Counted from the first letter of the stretch, positions 26,093 through 35,641 are shown. The stretch is DNA of 64,000 nt from an uncultured Bacteroidota bacterium (GCA_902581145.1 CACHNE010000007.1:1-64000), one strand, 5' to 3'. Made by a program: numbers and translations. The notes: generated by a model from the sequence alone, not told the origin.

Positions 26093-27325
26093 TTAGTTAA
26101 ATTTAATTGAATCTTTTGGGTTAATTCTTGAGACCAATAGACTTGGGATAAAAATTGACAAAACACATAAGAAAAAAGCAATTAAGTTTAAAGAGATTAT
26201 GTGGGATAATTCTATATAAATTGGAATGCTATCAACATAATATATTTTTGGATCGAGAGAAATAATTTTATATTTCTCTTGAATAAAAAGAATCATTAAA
26301 CCAAAAATATTCCCAATAATAATTCCTATAAAAATTAAATATGAGGATGTGTAGATAAAAAATTTCTGTAATGAAAAGTTTGTGATTCCGAGAGCCTTTA
26401 AAACTCCGATCATATTTGTTCTTTCTAATATTAAAACAACTAAAACAGAAATAATATTTATAGATGCTACAACAATCATAATAAATATTATAGCATATAT
26501 ATTTTTATCAAAAAGATCTATCCATTCATAAACAGAAAAATATTTTTCCTTTGTTGTAATCACATCAAATTCTGAGGGAGAATTTAAATATATTTCTTCA
26601 CTAATGAATTCCAGATTTGATAGTTCATTCAATTGAATTTCAATTGAACTAATTTCATCATTCTCCCATTTTAAAATCCTTCTAATTTGATTTATATCTC
26701 CAAAAATATATTTTGAATCAAGCTCTTGAAATCCTGAGTTAAAAACTCCAACAACTTGTAATCTCAGTATAGATGGTTTTGGATTTTCAGATTTTGAAAA
26801 TAACATTTGAAAACTATCTCCTAATTCTAAATTTAATTTATCTGATAATGTTTTTGAGATTAAAACATCATTTGAGAAACCATCAGAATAAACAGGATAA
26901 GTTCCCTCAATAATATATCTTTTAATTCTGCTGAAATCATAACCCTTTTCAACCCCCTTGAAATAAAGCCCATCAAAATCATTTAAAGTTCTAACTATAC
27001 CAAATTTTGAGATTATCTTATCAAAATTTTTAACCCCTCGAAATTTTCTTAAATCTTCTAGGAATTCGACTGAGGGTAATATGGGGTTAATAGAATTTTC
27101 ATTAATTGTATTATTGAAGCTTTGGATTGAAATATCTCCCTCAAATGCGGAAATCTTATCCTTAATTTCCTTTTGCATTCCGATTCCAACACCTACCGAT
27201 ACAATCATTACAATCATACCAATAGAAATTGCAGTAACCCCAATTTTTATTATTGGAGCTGAAATACTATTTTTATAAAACCTAGCACTTAAAATTCTTT
27301 TTGATAAAAAATGTTCAAAATTCAA
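26093..27325 (-). CDS. ABC transporter permease, LolC/LolE (FtsX-like) family
   Basis: The 410-residue inner-membrane protein has the LolC/E layout: a helix near residues 25-50 (APIIKIGVTAISIGMIVMIVSVGVGIGMQKEIKDKI), a long periplasmic MacB-PCD-like domain (about 60-265), then three C-terminal helices (272-300, 318-346, 370-395). It starts with TTG (27325), encoding MNFEHFLSKRIL, the usual family N-terminus. It likely extracts lipoproteins with a LolD-type ATPase; the ATPase encoded at 28.5 kb is closer to FtsE and on the opposite strand. Its start overlaps the divergent NamZ gene by 15 bases. Confidence 0.85.
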   Translation of the reverse strand: MNFEHFLSKRILSARFYKNSISAPIIKIGVTAISIGMIVMIVSVGVGIGMQKEIKDKISAFEGDISIQSFNNTINENSINPILPSVEFLEDLRKFRGVKNFDKIISKFGIVRTLNDFDGLYFKGVEKGYDFSRIKRYIIEGTYPVYSDGFSNDVLISKTLSDKLNLELGDSFQMLFSKSENPKPSILRLQVVGVFNSGFQELDSKYIFGDINQIRRILKWENDEISSIEIQLNELSNLEFISEEIYLNSPSEFDVITTKEKYFSVYEWIDLFDKNIYAIIFIMIVVASINIISVLVVLILERTNMIGVLKALGITNFSLQKFFIYTSSYLIFIGIIIGNIFGLMILFIQEKYKIISLDPKIYYVDSIPIYIELSHIISLNLIAFFLCVLSIFIPSLLVSRINPKDSIKFN

Positions 27326-28516
27326 AATTCAGTTCTTTTTTTATTTATATCACTTTATTTTATTTTTTCAAGCTATCCGTTAAGTAAAACTAATAATGTT
27401 AAATCTAATGTTATTGTTGGTGCAAACCAAATATCGAAATATGAAAATCTATTAAAAAATAAAAGGATTGGAATAATTGCAAATCACACCTCAGTGATAT
27501 TTAAGAAAAACCTAGATTATACCCATTTGGTTGATTCCTTAATTAAATTAGATTTTGATATTAGAAAAATTTTCGCACCTGAGCACGGCTTTAGAGGTAC
27601 TGAACCTAATGGGGCCAATATAAACGACGAAATTGATATTAAAACAGGTTTAAAAATCGTTTCATTACACGGAAAAAACAGAAAGTATGGTCAGATTGAT
27701 GATTATGATCTAAATGAAATTGATATTTTAATTTTTGATATTCAGGACGTGGGAGTTAGATTTTACACACATATTTCTACACTCCATTATGTGATGGAAG
27801 CATCTGCTAGAAATAATATCCCATTGATAGTGATGGATAGGCCAAATCCAAATGCTCATTATGTAGATGGACCAGTTTTAGATTTGGAAAATCAGAGTTT
27901 TGTGGGGATGCATGAGGTTCCCATTGTCTATGGTCTAACAATAGGAGAATATGCTACGATGATTAATAATGAGGGTTGGTTAAAAAATAATATGAAATCA
28001 AACTTAACCATTATCGAATTAAAAAATTATAATCGAAAAGTGACTTATGATTTACCCATCCTTCCGTCTCCTAATTTGCCTAACAGAAAATCAATAAATC
28101 TCTATCCATCTTTATGTCTATTTGAGGGAACCAATGTAAGTGCAGGAAGAGGGACTGAAATGCAATTTCAAATTTACGGCAGCCCTTATTTGAATAAAGA
28201 GAAAAACAATTTCAGATTTACTCCAAAAAAAAATAGTGGTTCAAAATATCCAAAACATGAAAATTTATTATGCTATGGTAAAAATTTATCGGAAAATAAA
28301 AAACTAGACAAGTTTGATTTATCGTTCTTATTGAATGCTTATTCAGATACAAATGATAAACAAAACTTTTTTAATAATTATTTTGATAAACTTGCTGGAA
28401 CCAATAGTTTAAAAAATCAAATTATAAGCGGGCTTTCTGAAAAGAAAATAATTCAATCCTGGAAAAAAAAGCTGGATATATATAAAGAATTGAGAATGAA
28501 ATATTTAATTTATTAG
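27311..28516 (+). CDS. Exo-beta-N-acetylmuramidase NamZ-like (DUF1343, GH171)
   Basis: The 401-residue exported protein has an N-terminal hydrophobic signal (about residues 8-24). DUF1343 blocks are clear: GIIANHTSV, FAPEHGFRGTEPNGAN, FDIQDVGVRFYTHISTLHY, VMDRPNPN and LFEGTNVSAGRGTEMQFQ. Members of this family (GH171, typified by Tannerella NamZ) release N-acetylmuramic acid from the non-reducing ends of peptidoglycan fragments. It is probably periplasmic, for cell-wall recycling. It heads a plus-strand run with an FtsE-like ATPase and a glycosyltransferase. It overlaps the divergent LolC/E-like gene by 15 bases. Confidence 0.87.
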   Translation: MFKIQNSVLFLFISLYFIFSSYPLSKTNNVKSNVIVGANQISKYENLLKNKRIGIIANHTSVIFKKNLDYTHLVDSLIKLDFDIRKIFAPEHGFRGTEPNGANINDEIDIKTGLKIVSLHGKNRKYGQIDDYDLNEIDILIFDIQDVGVRFYTHISTLHYVMEASARNNIPLIVMDRPNPNAHYVDGPVLDLENQSFVGMHEVPIVYGLTIGEYATMINNEGWLKNNMKSNLTIIELKNYNRKVTYDLPILPSPNLPNRKSINLYPSLCLFEGTNVSAGRGTEMQFQIYGSPYLNKEKNNFRFTPKKNSGSKYPKHENLLCYGKNLSENKKLDKFDLSFLLNAYSDTNDKQNFFNNYFDKLAGTNSLKNQIISGLSEKKIIQSWKKKLDIYKELRMKYLIY

Positions 28517-28525
28517 AAACTTATT

Positions 28526-29230
28526 ATGATTAAAAAAATATTAGAATATAATAATGTTGAAGTAAAATTAGACTCTGATTTAAAAATATCAGATCTGTCA
28601 TTAGCAATTAATCAAGGAGAATTTATTTTTTTAATTGGAAAGACAGGCTCAGGAAAATCAAGTATTTTAAAATCAATGTACTCAGAGAATAAAATCATAA
28701 AGGGTGAAGCCAAAATTTCTGATACAAATCTTAGAATAATTAGTGAAAAAGAAATTCCTTACTTAAGAAGAAAAATCGGTATAATATTTCAAGACTTTCA
28801 GCTATTAAAGGATAGAACTGTTTATAAAAATTTAGAGTTTGTTTTAAATGCAACTGGCTGGAGCAATAAAAACAAGATTAAAGAAAGAATTAATTCGTGT
28901 TTGGAAAAAGTTCATATTTCAAATCTAACTGACAAATATCCAAGTCAACTTTCAGGTGGTCAGAAACAAAAGGTTGCAATTGCACGGTCTTTACTGAACG
29001 AACCTGAAATAATTATTGCAGACGAACCCACTGGAAATTTAGATCCTAAAAGTAGTATTGATATCATGGATGTCCTTCAGGAAATAAATCAAAATGGAAA
29101 TACTATTGTGATGGCAACACATGATTTCATTCTTTTAAAAAAATATAAAGGCAGAATATTAAGATGTAAAGAAGGAAAAATTGATGAAATACAGCCAAAT
29201 GAGTTAAATATAGAAACTGCATACCAATGA
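28526..29230 (+). CDS. ftsE: FtsE-like ABC transporter ATP-binding protein
   Basis: This 234-residue ABC ATPase has Walker A LIGKTGSGKSS (about residues 36-46), Q-loop IFQDFQLL, signature LSGGQKQKVAIAR, Walker B EIIIADEPTGNLDP and the switch ATHD. The sequence around the Q loop (LRRKIGIIFQDFQLLKDRTVYKNLEF) is characteristic of FtsE, which with FtsX regulates septal peptidoglycan hydrolases. No ftsX lies beside it; the nearby LolC/E-like permease is on the other strand. The link with a NamZ muramidase upstream fits cell-wall turnover. It overlaps the next gene by 4 bases. Confidence 0.82.
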   Translation: MIKKILEYNNVEVKLDSDLKISDLSLAINQGEFIFLIGKTGSGKSSILKSMYSENKIIKGEAKISDTNLRIISEKEIPYLRRKIGIIFQDFQLLKDRTVYKNLEFVLNATGWSNKNKIKERINSCLEKVHISNLTDKYPSQLSGGQKQKVAIARSLLNEPEIIIADEPTGNLDPKSSIDIMDVLQEINQNGNTIVMATHDFILLKKYKGRILRCKEGKIDEIQPNELNIETAYQ

Positions 29231-30102
29231 TTTCAATTTTAATTCCTTGCTACGATTATAATGCATACCCACTTGTGAGTAAATTAGAGAAGCAAGCATT
29301 AATACTTAACATAAATTTTGAAATAATTTGTATCGATGATGCATCATTTTCATCAAAGAATGAAACAAACCAAAAAATTAATTTATTGACAAATTCAAGA
29401 TTTATTGAATCAAAAAAAAATCTTGGCAGAATTAAGAATAGACTTTTATTAGCTGAAAATTCTCAATATAATTGGTTGTTATTTATTGATGTAGATTCAA
29501 ATCCAATTGGTGAAAGTTTTTTAAAAAATTACACATCCTATATGAATAAAGGAACGATATTTTTTGGAGGCAGTGTTTATAAAAAATCTGAAAATCCTAA
29601 TTGTAGTTTGAGATATAAGTTTGGAAAAAAAAGAGAAGAAATTAATTCAATCCAAAGAAATAAAAACCCCTATAAATATGTCTCCTCAAGAAATTTTATG
29701 TGTAAAAAGGATGTAATAGTTGAAGCCTTATCTAAAATAGAGAGTGTATCCTACGGAAACGATTATGTTTTTGGTTCAATTCTTAAAAGAAAGAGAATTG
29801 ATATTATTCATTTTGATAATCCCGTTTTGATTGAGAATATTGAAGAAAACTCAATTTTTATTCGTAAAACGCACCAGGCTTTAGACAATATTATAAAATG
29901 TTACAAAGAAGGTAAATTACAAAAACATAGTATTACCCTACTAAAAGTATATAGAATTTTAGATGTACTTTTTATGAAGGGGGTTTTTATAAAATTAACA
30001 AATATTTTTAGGGACAAAATCGAACAAAATCTATACAAAGAAAATCCAGATTTATTTTTGTTTGATGTGTACAGATTAAATTATATATGTAAAATTAATT
30101 GA
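29227..30102 (+). CDS. Family 2 glycosyltransferase
   Basis: The 291-residue GT-A enzyme begins MISILIPCYDYNAYPLVSKL and has the nucleotide-binding Asp region IICIDDAS (about residue 37) and the metal-binding FIDVDSNP (about residue 88). The C-terminal half is basic and lacks membrane helices. Donor and acceptor cannot be told. Its ATG overlaps the ftsE stop, so it is translated with the FtsE/NamZ group, although it also borders the surface-glycan genes that follow. It overlaps the convergent ketoisomerase gene by 8 bases. Confidence 0.85.
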   Translation: MISILIPCYDYNAYPLVSKLEKQALILNINFEIICIDDASFSSKNETNQKINLLTNSRFIESKKNLGRIKNRLLLAENSQYNWLLFIDVDSNPIGESFLKNYTSYMNKGTIFFGGSVYKKSENPNCSLRYKFGKKREEINSIQRNKNPYKYVSSRNFMCKKDVIVEALSKIESVSYGNDYVFGSILKRKRIDIIHFDNPVLIENIEENSIFIRKTHQALDNIIKCYKEGKLQKHSITLLKVYRILDVLFMKGVFIKLTNIFRDKIEQNLYKENPDLFLFDVYRLNYICKIN

Positions 30103-30511
30103 TTTTAGATTTTTGGAATTCACTATAATCTCTAAAATAATCAGATTCTTCATAGTTTTCAGAAGCTAAAACCATGCATATTGCACCGGATGAAAAATTA
30201 TCCATTTCCCGCCAAATTCCTTGGGGAATTAATAAACCTTTGTTTGGCTTATTAAGCATAATTTTCTTTTTATTTATTCCATCATCCAATAGCACTTCAA
30301 AACTACCACTAAGTGGTATCATAAACTGAATCAAATTTTTGTGGGCATGTCCCCCTCTGTATGAATCACTGGGCACATCATATAGATAATATACCCTTTT
30401 AATCGAAAAAGGTATTATGTCTTTTTCTACAACTGAGAGTTTGCCTCTTCCTTTTGGATCAACAATTTTTGGAATATCAATTATTCGAACATCTTGTAAT
30501 TTTGTTTTCAT
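30095..30511 (-). CDS. dTDP-sugar 3,4-ketoisomerase (FdtA/QdtA-like cupin)
   Basis: This 138-residue single cupin matches the WxcM/FdtA/QdtA group: RVYYLYDVPSDSYRGGHAHKN with the conserved His pair, QFMIPLSGSFEVLLDDG, LNKPNKGLLIPQGIWREM and ASENYEESDYFRDY are all near-consensus. These enzymes convert dTDP-4-keto-6-deoxyglucose to the 3-keto sugar, the first step to dTDP-Fuc3NAc or Qui3NAc. The usual aminotransferase and acetyltransferase partners are not adjacent, so the product or the rest of the pathway must lie elsewhere. It overlaps the next minus-strand glycosyltransferase by 4 bases. Confidence 0.85.
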   Translation of the reverse strand: MKTKLQDVRIIDIPKIVDPKGRGKLSVVEKDIIPFSIKRVYYLYDVPSDSYRGGHAHKNLIQFMIPLSGSFEVLLDDGINKKKIMLNKPNKGLLIPQGIWREMDNFSSGAICMVLASENYEESDYFRDYSEFQKSKIN

Positions 30512-31320
30512 ATTGATTTGAATTTTTTAATTCCCCTAAGTCCTGCTAAAAACTTATCAAATATTTGATTAAATTTTATAAGATTTTTTTTCCAAAGCAA
30601 ATATATATGATGAACTAATTTTATGTATGATAAATATCCGTAAAACTTATAAAATATTGCAGCTCTAGCAAAAATATTTTCATCTCTGAATACTAATTTT
30701 CCGGAACTCAACAAATCATGTTTTAATATTACTTTTCTACAAAATATTAGATTCAAATTTTTATCTAAACAATTTCTTAAAAAAATATATTCATCTCCTG
30801 TTGCAAAGGTGCCTCCTAGCCCAAAAAGTGGATCGAACTTAATATTATTTTTAATAATAACTTCTCTTCGAAAAGCAATAACAACTGAATTAACTTCTCT
30901 TATACTTTTTTTATTGTGTTTGCTAATATTTGTGTAATCTTTAAAAAGATTACCATTTTCATCCTCCATCATAAATGTGATAACATCAGCATATTTGTTT
31001 TGCTCAAATTCTTTTAGTACCAGTTCATGAAATCCTTTTTTGTAAACTATATCATCATCAGCGAATAAACAATATTTTTCAGATGAATGTTCTATAGCAA
31101 GGTTTCTACTATTAGAGATTCCTATGGAATCTGAATTTATAATTTTTATATTTTCTTTGGTACTATTTTTTAAAGGGCTTTGAGATTGATTTATAATCAG
31201 AATTGGGAAATTTTCATAATTGTTTTCAAAAAATATTCTTTCAACAAAATCTAAGTTGTTTTTTTTCGTTGTAGAAATTAATATTTCTAAATTATTTTTT
31301 TTGTTTTCGAGGTTAAGCAT
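30508..31320 (-). CDS. Glycosyltransferase (GT2-like)
   Basis: A 270-residue glycosyltransferase with a GT-A start (NNLEILISTTKKNN), the nucleotide-binding region INSDSIGISNSRNLAIEHSSEKYCLFADDDIVYKKG containing the metal-binding DDD, and the downstream LGGTFATGDEYIFLRNCL block with a catalytic-type Asp/Glu. It has no signal peptide and a basic C-terminus. It is coupled to the sugar ketoisomerase gene (4-base overlap), so it may transfer the 3-keto-derived deoxysugar, which is inference. It is divergent from the GT-B gene at 31357. Confidence 0.8.
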   Translation of the reverse strand: MLNLENKKNNLEILISTTKKNNLDFVERIFFENNYENFPILIINQSQSPLKNSTKENIKIINSDSIGISNSRNLAIEHSSEKYCLFADDDIVYKKGFHELVLKEFEQNKYADVITFMMEDENGNLFKDYTNISKHNKKSIREVNSVVIAFRREVIIKNNIKFDPLFGLGGTFATGDEYIFLRNCLDKNLNLIFCRKVILKHDLLSSGKLVFRDENIFARAAIFYKFYGYLSYIKLVHHIYLLWKKNLIKFNQIFDKFLAGLRGIKKFKSI

Positions 31321-31356
31321 TAAAAATCTATATTTGAAACAAGTGATAACAATATA

Positions 31357-32499
31357 ATGAAAATCTTACTCATCGGAGAATATAGCAACCTCCACAATTC
31401 ACTAAAACAAGGTCTTCAAAAAAACGAATTTGAAGTTGTTTTATTGAGTACAGGTGATGGTTTTAAAAATTTTGATGCGGATATCCTTATAAAATCATCA
31501 CTTTTTGAAAATAAATTTTTAAAGTTAATTGCTAAGTTAATTGATCGATTGATTGGGGTTAGTTTAAATGAAATTGAAATTTTTGTAAAAACGATATTTA
31601 AAATTAATAAACTAAAAGGATTTGATATTGTTCAATTAATTAATGAAAGAGCATTTGGCACCTCTCCTAGGCTTGAAAAAACTGTTTTAAAATATATTTT
31701 TAAAAATAATAAAAAGGTGTTTTTATTGGCATGTGGAGTTGATACTGTAAGTATTAAGTACGCAAGCGAAAAGAAATTTAGATATTCGATTTTAAGTCCA
31801 TATTTTGAAAATAAAAATTTAAAAAAAGAATTCAAGCACACTGTTAAATATCTAAATTCAAATTATTTAATGCTTGGGGAATATGTAAGAGACAATGTTA
31901 AGGGAATTATTAGTTCTGATTTGGATTATCACATACCTTATGAAAATTCCAATAAATATTTAGGCATGATTCCTAATCCCATAAATATTGATAAACTAAA
32001 AAAAAGTAAAATCAATAAAAAAAATAAAATTTTCATTTTACATGCTATTAATTCAAAAAACAAAATAAAAAAGGGTAATGAATTTTTTGAAAAATCTTTG
32101 ATATTGATTGAAGAAAAGTATAAGAATAAAATAAAAATTGTCAAAACAATTGACAGGCCCTATTCAGAGCACATAATTAATGTAAATGAATGTGATATTC
32201 TTCTTGATCAAGTGTATGCATATGACCAAGGCTATAATGCTTTGGAAGCCATGGCTCTTGGAAAGGTTGTATTTACTGGGGCAGAGAAAGAGTGGGTAAA
32301 ATTTTATAATATAAAAGAAGATAGTGTTGCCATAAATGCTTTGCCAGATATTTCTAAAATAGTTGAAAAATTATCATGGCTTATAGAAAATCCCTTACAA
32401 TTAAAAAGTATTTCAAAAAATGCAAGAAAATTTATTGAAGAGCATCATGATTACAAAAATATTGCAAACAAATATCTGAAAACTTGGAAAACAAAATAG
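31357..32499 (+). CDS. GT-B glycosyltransferase, group 1-like
   Basis: A 380-residue protein beginning MKILLIGEYSNLHNSLKQGL, a typical GT-B N-terminal Rossmann start. The C-terminal domain has ILLDQVYAYDQGYNALEAMALGKVVFTGAE (about residues 288-317), the acidic donor-binding EAMALGK motif of GT4-like enzymes, and it ends with a helix-rich HHDYKNIANKYLKTW segment. Donor is unknown. It heads a three-gene plus-strand run with the sulfotransferase and flippase and overlaps the sulfotransferase by 16 bases. The middle section is very AT-rich with many Lys/Asn codons. Confidence 0.78.
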   Translation: MKILLIGEYSNLHNSLKQGLQKNEFEVVLLSTGDGFKNFDADILIKSSLFENKFLKLIAKLIDRLIGVSLNEIEIFVKTIFKINKLKGFDIVQLINERAFGTSPRLEKTVLKYIFKNNKKVFLLACGVDTVSIKYASEKKFRYSILSPYFENKNLKKEFKHTVKYLNSNYLMLGEYVRDNVKGIISSDLDYHIPYENSNKYLGMIPNPINIDKLKKSKINKKNKIFILHAINSKNKIKKGNEFFEKSLILIEEKYKNKIKIVKTIDRPYSEHIINVNECDILLDQVYAYDQGYNALEAMALGKVVFTGAEKEWVKFYNIKEDSVAINALPDISKIVEKLSWLIENPLQLKSISKNARKFIEEHHDYKNIANKYLKTWKTK

Positions 32500-33401
32500 A
32501 ACACTTCAAGCCCGATTTTTTTGTCCCAGGTGCTGCGAAATCTGGGACTACAACCTTGCATGATTTATTGAATACGCATAATGATATTTCGATGTCCAAG
32601 GATAAAGAACCTGTTTATTGGAACAATAAATTATTTCGTCAATTTAAATTGTTTGAGGTATCGAGATATGCTAATTTATTTGAAAAAAGCAGAAAAATTA
32701 AGGGGGAATCAACTACTTCATATATGTACTATGATAGCTTTATTAGCAATATCAAGGCAAATTTTGAGTATTCTCCAAAATTTATTTTTGTACTTAGAAA
32801 CCCAGTTGACAGATACATTTCACATGTTAATTGGTTAAAAGGTTTGGGATTAGAGAAAAAAAATGTAAATCAAGTTATTAATGACGATGATTGGGCAAAT
32901 TTTAGTGAATATGATGATTACCCAAAACAATACTATCAATTTGGACTTTATAATAAATGGATAACTAGATTCATAAAAAATTTTGGAAAACAGAATATTA
33001 AAATTATAACTTTTGAAAAATTGATTAGTGATAGATTAAAAACATTAAATAGTTGTTATGAATTTTTAGGTGTGGAAAAAGTGGATAATTTAAAATTCAT
33101 AAGATCTAATAAATCAAAGAAAATTGTTTTTCCGTTTATTTACCATTTTCTAAGAAAATCGTCTCTGGGAAAGACAAAATGCACTAAAATTGTAAAATAT
33201 ATATTACCGAAAAAAATTAGAGAAAAAATAAAAGGTCTAATGAAGTATTCATTACAAAATTGGATAGCTTTTGAATCAAAAAATAATAAAATTACATTTG
33301 AAAACAGAAAAATATTAAGTAACGTTTACCTAGAGGACGTAAAATTATTAAGGGAAACATTTAAATATGATTTTTCCGAATGGGAAGACTTTAAATTATA
33401 A
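32484..33401 (+). CDS. Sulfotransferase (PAPS-dependent)
   Basis: The 305-residue protein has both PAPS-binding motifs: the 5' phosphosulfate loop PGAAKSGTTTLHDLL (about residues 14-28) and the 3' phosphate motif FVLRNPVDRYISHV (about 98-111). KGESTTSYMY and a C-terminal NSCYEFLGVE block match Sulfotransfer_1 proteins related to heparan N-deacetylase/sulfotransferases. The start is TTG at 32484; the next ATG would remove the 5' loop. Its place between a glycosyltransferase and a flippase suggests sulfation of a surface polysaccharide or its lipid-linked precursor. Confidence 0.85.
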   Translation: MENKIEHFKPDFFVPGAAKSGTTTLHDLLNTHNDISMSKDKEPVYWNNKLFRQFKLFEVSRYANLFEKSRKIKGESTTSYMYYDSFISNIKANFEYSPKFIFVLRNPVDRYISHVNWLKGLGLEKKNVNQVINDDDWANFSEYDDYPKQYYQFGLYNKWITRFIKNFGKQNIKIITFEKLISDRLKTLNSCYEFLGVEKVDNLKFIRSNKSKKIVFPFIYHFLRKSSLGKTKCTKIVKYILPKKIREKIKGLMKYSLQNWIAFESKNNKITFENRKILSNVYLEDVKLLRETFKYDFSEWEDFKL

Positions 33402-33404
33402 TCT

Positions 33405-34655
33405 ATGAACTTTATTAAAACCTCATTTTTATCTGGAATAAGTACAGCAATTAGCTTATTAGCAAGATTAATTTCAACAAAAATTGTTGCAGTATACCTC
33501 GGTACAAATGGAATGTTTTTAATGGGTCAGTTAAAAGATTTTTTAAGACTTGGAAACACTATTGGTTCATTTGGAATTGAAAATGGTATTGTAAAATATG
33601 TTTCAGAATATGAAAATGACAAACTAAAGCTAAGCAATATAATTGGGACCAGTTTTAAGATCAATCTATTTAGTGCACTAATTTTCTCTTCTCTTATTTT
33701 AATTTTTAAAAATAATATCGGCAATTTTCTTCAAATTAATTTTAGTGAAAATTTTTACTTTTTAATATTAGCATTATCGATTACATCTGCCTCAATTCAT
33801 ACATGTTTTTTGTCAATTTATAATGGACTTAATAAAATTAAACTGTACGTATGGATTAATATTTTTTCAAATATAGCTTCTGCAATTATACTTGTTTTTT
33901 TGGTTTTAAAAATGGAAGTTGTTGGTGCTTTTTATGCTCTTGCGATTAATCAGATTTTTTCTCTACTTATAAATATTTTATTTTTTGTAATCTATAAGCC
34001 TTTTGAGATAAAATGGATTTTTAAAAAATTTATAAAAGAAAATTTAAATAAACTTTCAAGTTTTTCGGTTATGGCTGTAATTGGACCAACTTGTTTAATC
34101 GTTTCAACTTTTATTGTAAGAGATTATATATTTGATGAGTTTGGTTCAGGCCATGCTGGTTCTTGGGAGGCAATGTGGCGAATTTCCGCAATATATCTCT
34201 TGTTTCTGATTACAACCTTTAAATTTTATTTAATACCAACATTCTCAAAATTAAATGATAATGAATTGAAATTTGAGGTTTTTAAAATATGGAAGGTTGT
34301 AATTCCGATTATTATAATAATAACTTTTGGGGTTTATCTGACTAAGGACTTAATAATTAATATATTATTATCTAAAGAATTTAATTTAATAAATTCAATT
34401 ATTTTCTTTCATCTTCTAGGTGATATTATCAAGATAAATTGCTGGGTATTAGGTAATATAATGATTGCAAAAGCAGATACTAAAAGCTTCATTTTCTTCC
34501 AAGTTGAATGGTCAACAATCTTTGTTATTTTAACCTATATATTTATTGGAAAATATGGTTTTGTTGGTGTTTCAATTGCATACTTTTTGACATACATAGT
34601 ACACTTTAGCTTACTCAACATTTATTTTAGAAAATTGCTTTGGTTGAAAGATTAA
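33405..34655 (+). CDS. Polysaccharide flippase (Wzx/MOP superfamily)
   Basis: The 416-residue polytopic membrane protein has about twelve hydrophobic helices. The N-terminus (MNFIKTSFLSGISTAISLLARLISTKIVAVYLGTNGMFLMGQL) is the O-antigen translocase pattern. It probably flips undecaprenyl-linked repeat units across the inner membrane. It starts 3 bases after the sulfotransferase, consistent with an assembly-and-export unit for a sulfated glycan. A wzy polymerase is not seen in the window. It converges on the FemAB-like gene with a 3-base gap. Confidence 0.85.
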   Translation: MNFIKTSFLSGISTAISLLARLISTKIVAVYLGTNGMFLMGQLKDFLRLGNTIGSFGIENGIVKYVSEYENDKLKLSNIIGTSFKINLFSALIFSSLILIFKNNIGNFLQINFSENFYFLILALSITSASIHTCFLSIYNGLNKIKLYVWINIFSNIASAIILVFLVLKMEVVGAFYALAINQIFSLLINILFFVIYKPFEIKWIFKKFIKENLNKLSSFSVMAVIGPTCLIVSTFIVRDYIFDEFGSGHAGSWEAMWRISAIYLLFLITTFKFYLIPTFSKLNDNELKFEVFKIWKVVIPIIIIITFGVYLTKDLIINILLSKEFNLINSIIFFHLLGDIIKINCWVLGNIMIAKADTKSFIFFQVEWSTIFVILTYIFIGKYGFVGVSIAYFLTYIVHFSLLNIYFRKLLWLKD

Positions 34656-34658
34656 CGA

Positions 34659-35630
34659 TTATATGAGGATATTATCTAATTTTTTGAAATTTGAGGTTTC
34701 AATTTCATAAAAGTCATGAATTAAAGATCTCGCTCCAAAACCTTCTTTCCAATAATTCAATCCTTGATTAATTTGCATACCTCCATTCTCATGTGAATTT
34801 CCAAAGTCAAAATACTTGTGATTTACATAAATTTCCTTTATCAATTTGTAAAAAAGAAAATCTAATGATCCAAGAGAGTTTTTTTCAGGTGTAGACCCTA
34901 TATATTGAACATGAGCAACATTCTTTGTTTGAAAAATTGTAGCTCCGGCAACAATTTGATTTTTATTATAGACATTAAATTGTTTAATGTTATTACTGAA
35001 ATTACTTCCTAATTGGTTTATTTCGTCTAAATTATGTACAGGTTTTACTGAGTGTCTTTTAGACAATGTTGGGATTAGTATGTAATTCCAAAATTCGTCA
35101 AAACAATTTACTTCTCTAATTTCTAAATTATTTTTTAAACCTCTCTTATAGCCTTGAATTCTATCCTTTGAAATTTTAAAACTGCTCTGCATATCAATCA
35201 CTGAGATGATATCTCTTCTATAAATATTACCTCCAGTCATAAATGACAAGTAATCCAATTCACCATTAAAATTTGAGTTATAAATCGAAGGAATCTGTTT
35301 GATAAGAAGCTTATCTACTGATTTCTTATTTAGGTATTTAAGAATTTGAGTAAACAATTCTAAAAATTTTTGAAATTTAATGTTATTCTTTACAATTAAT
35401 CCACCATAAGTAAGGCCTTGATGAGAGTAAACTTTATTTTTAATAATGTTTAAAGGTAAGAGAGCTATAAGGTCAGATTTGTTATATACCATCAGAGAAA
35501 AGTCTTCAAATCTATCTGAATGATAGTCCATAAAATCTCTATTAAATAGAAAAGTTGAGTTTTTAGAGGAATCTACAAAGTCATTCCAATCAGCTTTGTA
35601 ACTGTCTTTATAAGTTTCGATTGAAACCAT
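34659..35630 (-). CDS. FemAB/GNAT-like acyltransferase
   Basis: The 323-residue soluble protein resembles the FemAB-like/GNAT group: an N-terminal WNDFVDSSKNSTFLFNRDFMDYH, a central KRGLKNNLEIREV segment, and AHVQYIGSTPEKNSLGSLDFLFYKLIKEI followed by FDFGNSHENGGMQINQGLNYWKEGFGAR, a pattern typical of these proteins. Relatives move aminoacyl or acyl groups onto peptidoglycan or polysaccharide precursors. Beside flippase and glycosyltransferase genes it is most likely an envelope-glycan modifier. It starts 11 bases after the blh gene's stop, on the same strand, so the two may be co-transcribed. Confidence 0.75.
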   Translation of the reverse strand: MVSIETYKDSYKADWNDFVDSSKNSTFLFNRDFMDYHSDRFEDFSLMVYNKSDLIALLPLNIIKNKVYSHQGLTYGGLIVKNNIKFQKFLELFTQILKYLNKKSVDKLLIKQIPSIYNSNFNGELDYLSFMTGGNIYRRDIISVIDMQSSFKISKDRIQGYKRGLKNNLEIREVNCFDEFWNYILIPTLSKRHSVKPVHNLDEINQLGSNFSNNIKQFNVYNKNQIVAGATIFQTKNVAHVQYIGSTPEKNSLGSLDFLFYKLIKEIYVNHKYFDFGNSHENGGMQINQGLNYWKEGFGARSLIHDFYEIETSNFKKLDNILI

Positions 35631-35641
35631 TAAACGAATTT

